Of a stretch of DNA of 64,000 nucleotides, positions 61,736-64,000 are shown piece after piece. Positions within the stretch are counted from its first letter, which is position 1. Each line of letters opens with the position of its first letter. The notes under the pieces were generated by a model, which worked only from the letters and a program-made list of their open reading frames with translations, was not told the DNA's origin and did not search any database. Source of the stretch: Agilicoccus flavus (GTDB lineage Bacteria > Actinomycetota > Actinomycetes > Actinomycetales > Dermatophilaceae). The stretch spans positions 155,314 through 219,313 of the forward strand of contig NZ_JACYXE010000010.1 in the NCBI RefSeq assembly GCF_014857905.1, read 5' to 3'. The position numbers were made by a program, and so were the translations under genes.

Positions 61736-63475
61736 ATGAGCGAGACCACCGACACCACCGAGACCACCGAGACCACGGACGCCACCGACACCTCCCTCGG
61801 CGCAGGCGCCGAGACGACCCCGACGACCACCAGGACCACCACGACCGGCACGGCCGCGGCGAGGACGGTCCTGCCCACGCCGCCGGACGGCCCCACGGAC
61901 GGGTCGTTCGCGGCACCGACGCCGCCGGAGCGGGGCGGCGACCCGCGCGTCGCCGACGTCCGGGCCCGGCTCGCCGCCGCCCACGAGGCGTCGGGGACGC
62001 TGTCCGAGAAGGCGCGCGCCAAGCTCGACTCGCAGAACAAGCTGTACGTCCGCGACCGGATCGATCGCCTCTTCGACCCGGGTAGCTTCGTCGAGGACGG
62101 GCGGTACGCCAACGCGATGGCGCCGGGCCTGCCCGCGGACGGGGTGGTCACGGGTCGGGGGACCGTCGACGGGCGTCCGGCGATCGTCATCGCCAACGAC
62201 CCCTCGGTGAAGGCCGGCTCCTGGGGGGCGCGCACGGTCGAGAAGATCATCCGGGCGACGGAGGCCGCGCTGCGCGAGGAACTCCCGGTCTTCTGGTTCG
62301 TCGACTCGGCCGGGGCGCGCATCACCGACCAGGTCGAGATGTTCCCGGGGCGCCGGGGGGCGGGGCGGATCTTCCACAACCAGGTCGCCCTCTCGGGGCG
62401 GGTCCCGCAGATCTGCTGCCTCTTCGGCCCCTCGGCGGCGGGCGGCGCCTACATCCCCAGCTTCACCGACGTCGTCATCATGGTCGACGGCAACGCGTCG
62501 ATGTACCTCGGCAGCCCCCGCATGGCCGAGATGGTCGTGGGGGAGCGGGTCAGCCTCGAGGAGATGGGCGGGGCGCGGATGCACTGCACGGTCTCCGGGG
62601 TGGGCGACCTTCTCGTGGCCGACGACGAGGAGGCCATCGACCTCGCGCGCCTGTACTTCTCCTACCTGCCCGAGAACTGGCGGCTCGACCCTCCGGTCTA
62701 CGAGGCGGAGGAGCCGTCGGCGCCGCTGACCCGCACGACCGTGCCGGAGGTGGAGAGCCGCCCGTTCGACGTCCACGAGGTCATCGACGGGCTCGTCGAC
62801 GACGAGTCGTTCTTCGAGATCAAGCCGCTGTTCGCGGCCGAGCTCGTCGTGGGGTTCGGGCGCCTGGAGGGGCGCACGATCGGCATCGTCGCTAACAACT
62901 CGATGGTCAAGGGCGGGGTGCTGTTCACCGACTCGGCCGACAAGGCCACCCGCTTCATCTGGCTCTGCGACGCGTTCTCGATCCCGCTCGTGTACCTCGC
63001 CGACGTGCCGGGCTTCATGATCGGCTCGGAGGTCGAGCGGGGCGGGATCATCCGGCACGGCGCCAAGATGGTCGCCGCCGTGTCCGAGGCCACGGTGCCC
63101 CAGCTCTGCGTCGTCGTCCGCAAGGCGTACGGCGCCGGCCTGTACGCGATGGGCGGTCCGGGGTTCGGGCCGGAGGCGACGATCGCGCTGCCGACGGCCC
63201 GCATCGCGGTGATGGGCCCCGAGGCCGCGGTCAACGCGGTGTACGCGAACCGGATCGCGGGGATCGAGGACCCGGACGAGCGTGAGGCGTTCGTCGCGGC
63301 GCGGCGGGCGGAGTACGAGACGGACGTCGACCTCGAGCGGTTGGCCGCCGACCTCGTCATCGACTCCGTCGTCGAGGCCGACGAACTCCGCGACGACATC
63401 GCGCGTCGCCTCCGGTTCGCCACCCGCCGGGAACGGGAGTTCTCCCGGCGGCGCCACGGGGTGTACCCCGTCTGA
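61736..63475 (+). CDS. Acyl-CoA carboxylase beta (carboxyltransferase) subunit
   Basis: 579 residues. The carboxyltransferase core starts at about residue 70 (VADVRARLAAAHEASGTLSE) and shows VFWFVDSAGARITDQ, LFGPSAAGGAYIPSFTD with its oxyanion-hole glycines, and ADVPGFMIGSEVERGGIIRH. It transfers carboxyl from biotin to an acyl-CoA such as propionyl-, methylcrotonyl- or another acyl-CoA. The first 65 residues are a Thr-rich low-complexity extension (SETTDTTETTETTDATDT) not typical of the family. ATG 61736 has GAGGA upstream. It is in an operon with the dehydrogenase. Confidence 0.95.
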   Translation: MSETTDTTETTETTDATDTSLGAGAETTPTTTRTTTTGTAAARTVLPTPPDGPTDGSFAAPTPPERGGDPRVADVRARLAAAHEASGTLSEKARAKLDSQNKLYVRDRIDRLFDPGSFVEDGRYANAMAPGLPADGVVTGRGTVDGRPAIVIANDPSVKAGSWGARTVEKIIRATEAALREELPVFWFVDSAGARITDQVEMFPGRRGAGRIFHNQVALSGRVPQICCLFGPSAAGGAYIPSFTDVVIMVDGNASMYLGSPRMAEMVVGERVSLEEMGGARMHCTVSGVGDLLVADDEEAIDLARLYFSYLPENWRLDPPVYEAEEPSAPLTRTTVPEVESRPFDVHEVIDGLVDDESFFEIKPLFAAELVVGFGRLEGRTIGIVANNSMVKGGVLFTDSADKATRFIWLCDAFSIPLVYLADVPGFMIGSEVERGGIIRHGAKMVAAVSEATVPQLCVVVRKAYGAGLYAMGGPGFGPEATIALPTARIAVMGPEAAVNAVYANRIAGIEDPDEREAFVAARRAEYETDVDLERLAADLVIDSVVEADELRDDIARRLRFATRREREFSRRRHGVYPV

Positions 63476-63594
63476 CCGTGGGGCCGACCGGGGCCCGACC
63501 AGGGCTGACCGGGTTGACCAGGGCTTTTCCGGGCCCGAGCTCCCGGTCGCCGGCAGTGGTGCGGTCGCACACGCGCCGACCGCCCGGCCCGGAG

Positions 63595-63624
63595 TTGACC
63601 CGTCACCGACGACGTGCTTATGAT
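63595..63624 (+). promoter_or_regulatory. rrn promoter P1
   Basis: TTGACC (63595-63600), 18-nt spacer, TATGAT (63619-63624): close to consensus for the primary sigma factor. Confidence 0.75.
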
Positions 63625-63701
63625 GTCCAGGTTGCCCGGTTCCGGGAGCACACCCACCGACGAGGATCTCGCTCTACGAGCGTGCCCGCGAGTCGGCGGA
63701 T

Positions 63702-63730
63702 TTGACTCTTCGAGGACAGCGCAATAAGTT
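63702..63730 (+). promoter_or_regulatory. rrn promoter P2
   Basis: TTGACT (63702-63707), 17-nt spacer, TAAGTT (63725-63730). Confidence 0.65.
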
Positions 63731-63796
63731 TCTGCGAGTCGCTTCCGAAGCGCAGGTCGAAGCCTCTCCTTCCGAATCACATCGGAAAGAGCGAAT

Positions 63797-63826
63797 TTGA
63801 CCGGCACGAAGAGGAAGAGATAAGCT
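63797..63826 (+). promoter_or_regulatory. rrn promoter P3
   Basis: TTGACC (63797-63802), 18-nt spacer, TAAGCT (63821-63826), about 65 bp before the conserved leader block. Confidence 0.7.
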
Positions 63827-64000
63827 GAAGAAGTCAGCCGGGAAGAGAACGAAGCGAAAAGCTTCCGGATCTTTCGAGAGCGTCCGATGTTTGAGAACTC
63901 AACAGCGTGCCAAAAATCGATGCCAATTGTTTGTTGGTTGAAGTCAATTCGCAGCCTGTGATGGGTTGCATTGTTTCAGCCAGGATTTTCGGGTGTGTCT

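Larger units (their letters stand above)
63476..64000 (+). promoter_or_regulatory. rrn operon control region and 16S leader
   Basis: After about 120 bp with short GACCGGG/GACCAGG repeats come three tandem promoters and a long A/T-richer leader. The leader contains TGTTTGAGAACTCAACAGCG (63889-63908), the conserved pre-16S block of actinobacterial rRNA operons (antitermination and processing). The window ends before the 16S gene, so no rRNA gene is annotated. Confidence 0.85.

Noticed and set aside
63901..64000. 16S rRNA gene
   Set aside because: Only leader sequence is present; the 16S 5' end motif is not reached.

Overview
This is high-GC DNA (about 72-74 % G+C) from an actinomycete, most likely a Micrococcales member of the Intrasporangiaceae/Dermatophilaceae type. 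That placement is inferred from family content: a DUF3017 gene behind folD, an MT0933-like antitoxin protein, a monomeric isocitrate dehydrogenase, an LpdA-type flavoprotein, many leaderless starts, and a multi-promoter rrn leader at the right edge. The window holds about 51 protein genes, one partial gene and one clear gene remnant.

Region 1 (1-18.4 kb) is a catabolic island for an N-heterocycle. It starts with the last codons of a probable PucR-type regulator. An NCS2 nucleobase permease follows, then a three-subunit molybdenum hydroxylase with its CoxG partner in one overlapping operon, then ATP-dependent hydantoinase subunits HyuA and HyuB. After an insert (an HTH gene with a broken AbiEii-like toxin, and an opposing ketopantoate-reductase-like/glycosyltransferase pair) come a CaiB/BaiF CoA-transferase, a carbamate kinase and a barbiturase/cyanurate-hydrolase-family enzyme. 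Import, ring hydroxylation, ring opening, CoA activation and ATP recovery from carbamoyl phosphate can be read from the gene set. The substrate is inferred to be a pyrimidine or similar ring, not proven.

Region 2 (18.4-36.5 kb) is mostly housekeeping: a lipoprotein, folD and DUF3017, malate dehydrogenase, an acidic-linker protein, aquaporin, isocitrate dehydrogenase, a HAD phosphatase, exonuclease III, two tandem paralogous HTH regulators, a 2H phosphoesterase, a D-Ala-D-Ala carboxypeptidase, a GT4 glycosyltransferase, mannose-1-phosphate guanylyltransferase and an M20 amidohydrolase. Strong GC-rich hairpins separate several units.

Region 3 (36.5-48.1 kb) contains the MoxR/DUF58/DUF4129/DUF4350 operon with a glycerophosphodiesterase-type membrane protein at its head, plus RDD and SpoIIM-like membrane proteins. 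LpdA, the antitoxin-like protein and a biotin-dependent acyl-CoA carboxylase alpha chain follow.

Region 4 (48.1-60 kb) is more accessory. It has a 112-bp element with perfect 21-bp inverted ends, an aldo/keto reductase that lacks its catalytic residues, GC-rich minisatellites, an amidohydrolase followed by tandem REP-like repeats, two low-complexity membrane proteins, and a dipeptide-type ABC importer operon with a fused double ATPase.

Region 5 (60-64 kb) holds an acyl-CoA dehydrogenase and an acyl-CoA carboxylase beta chain, then three tandem rrn promoters and the 16S leader. The 16S gene itself lies beyond the window. No tRNA, CRISPR array or complete insertion sequence was seen.
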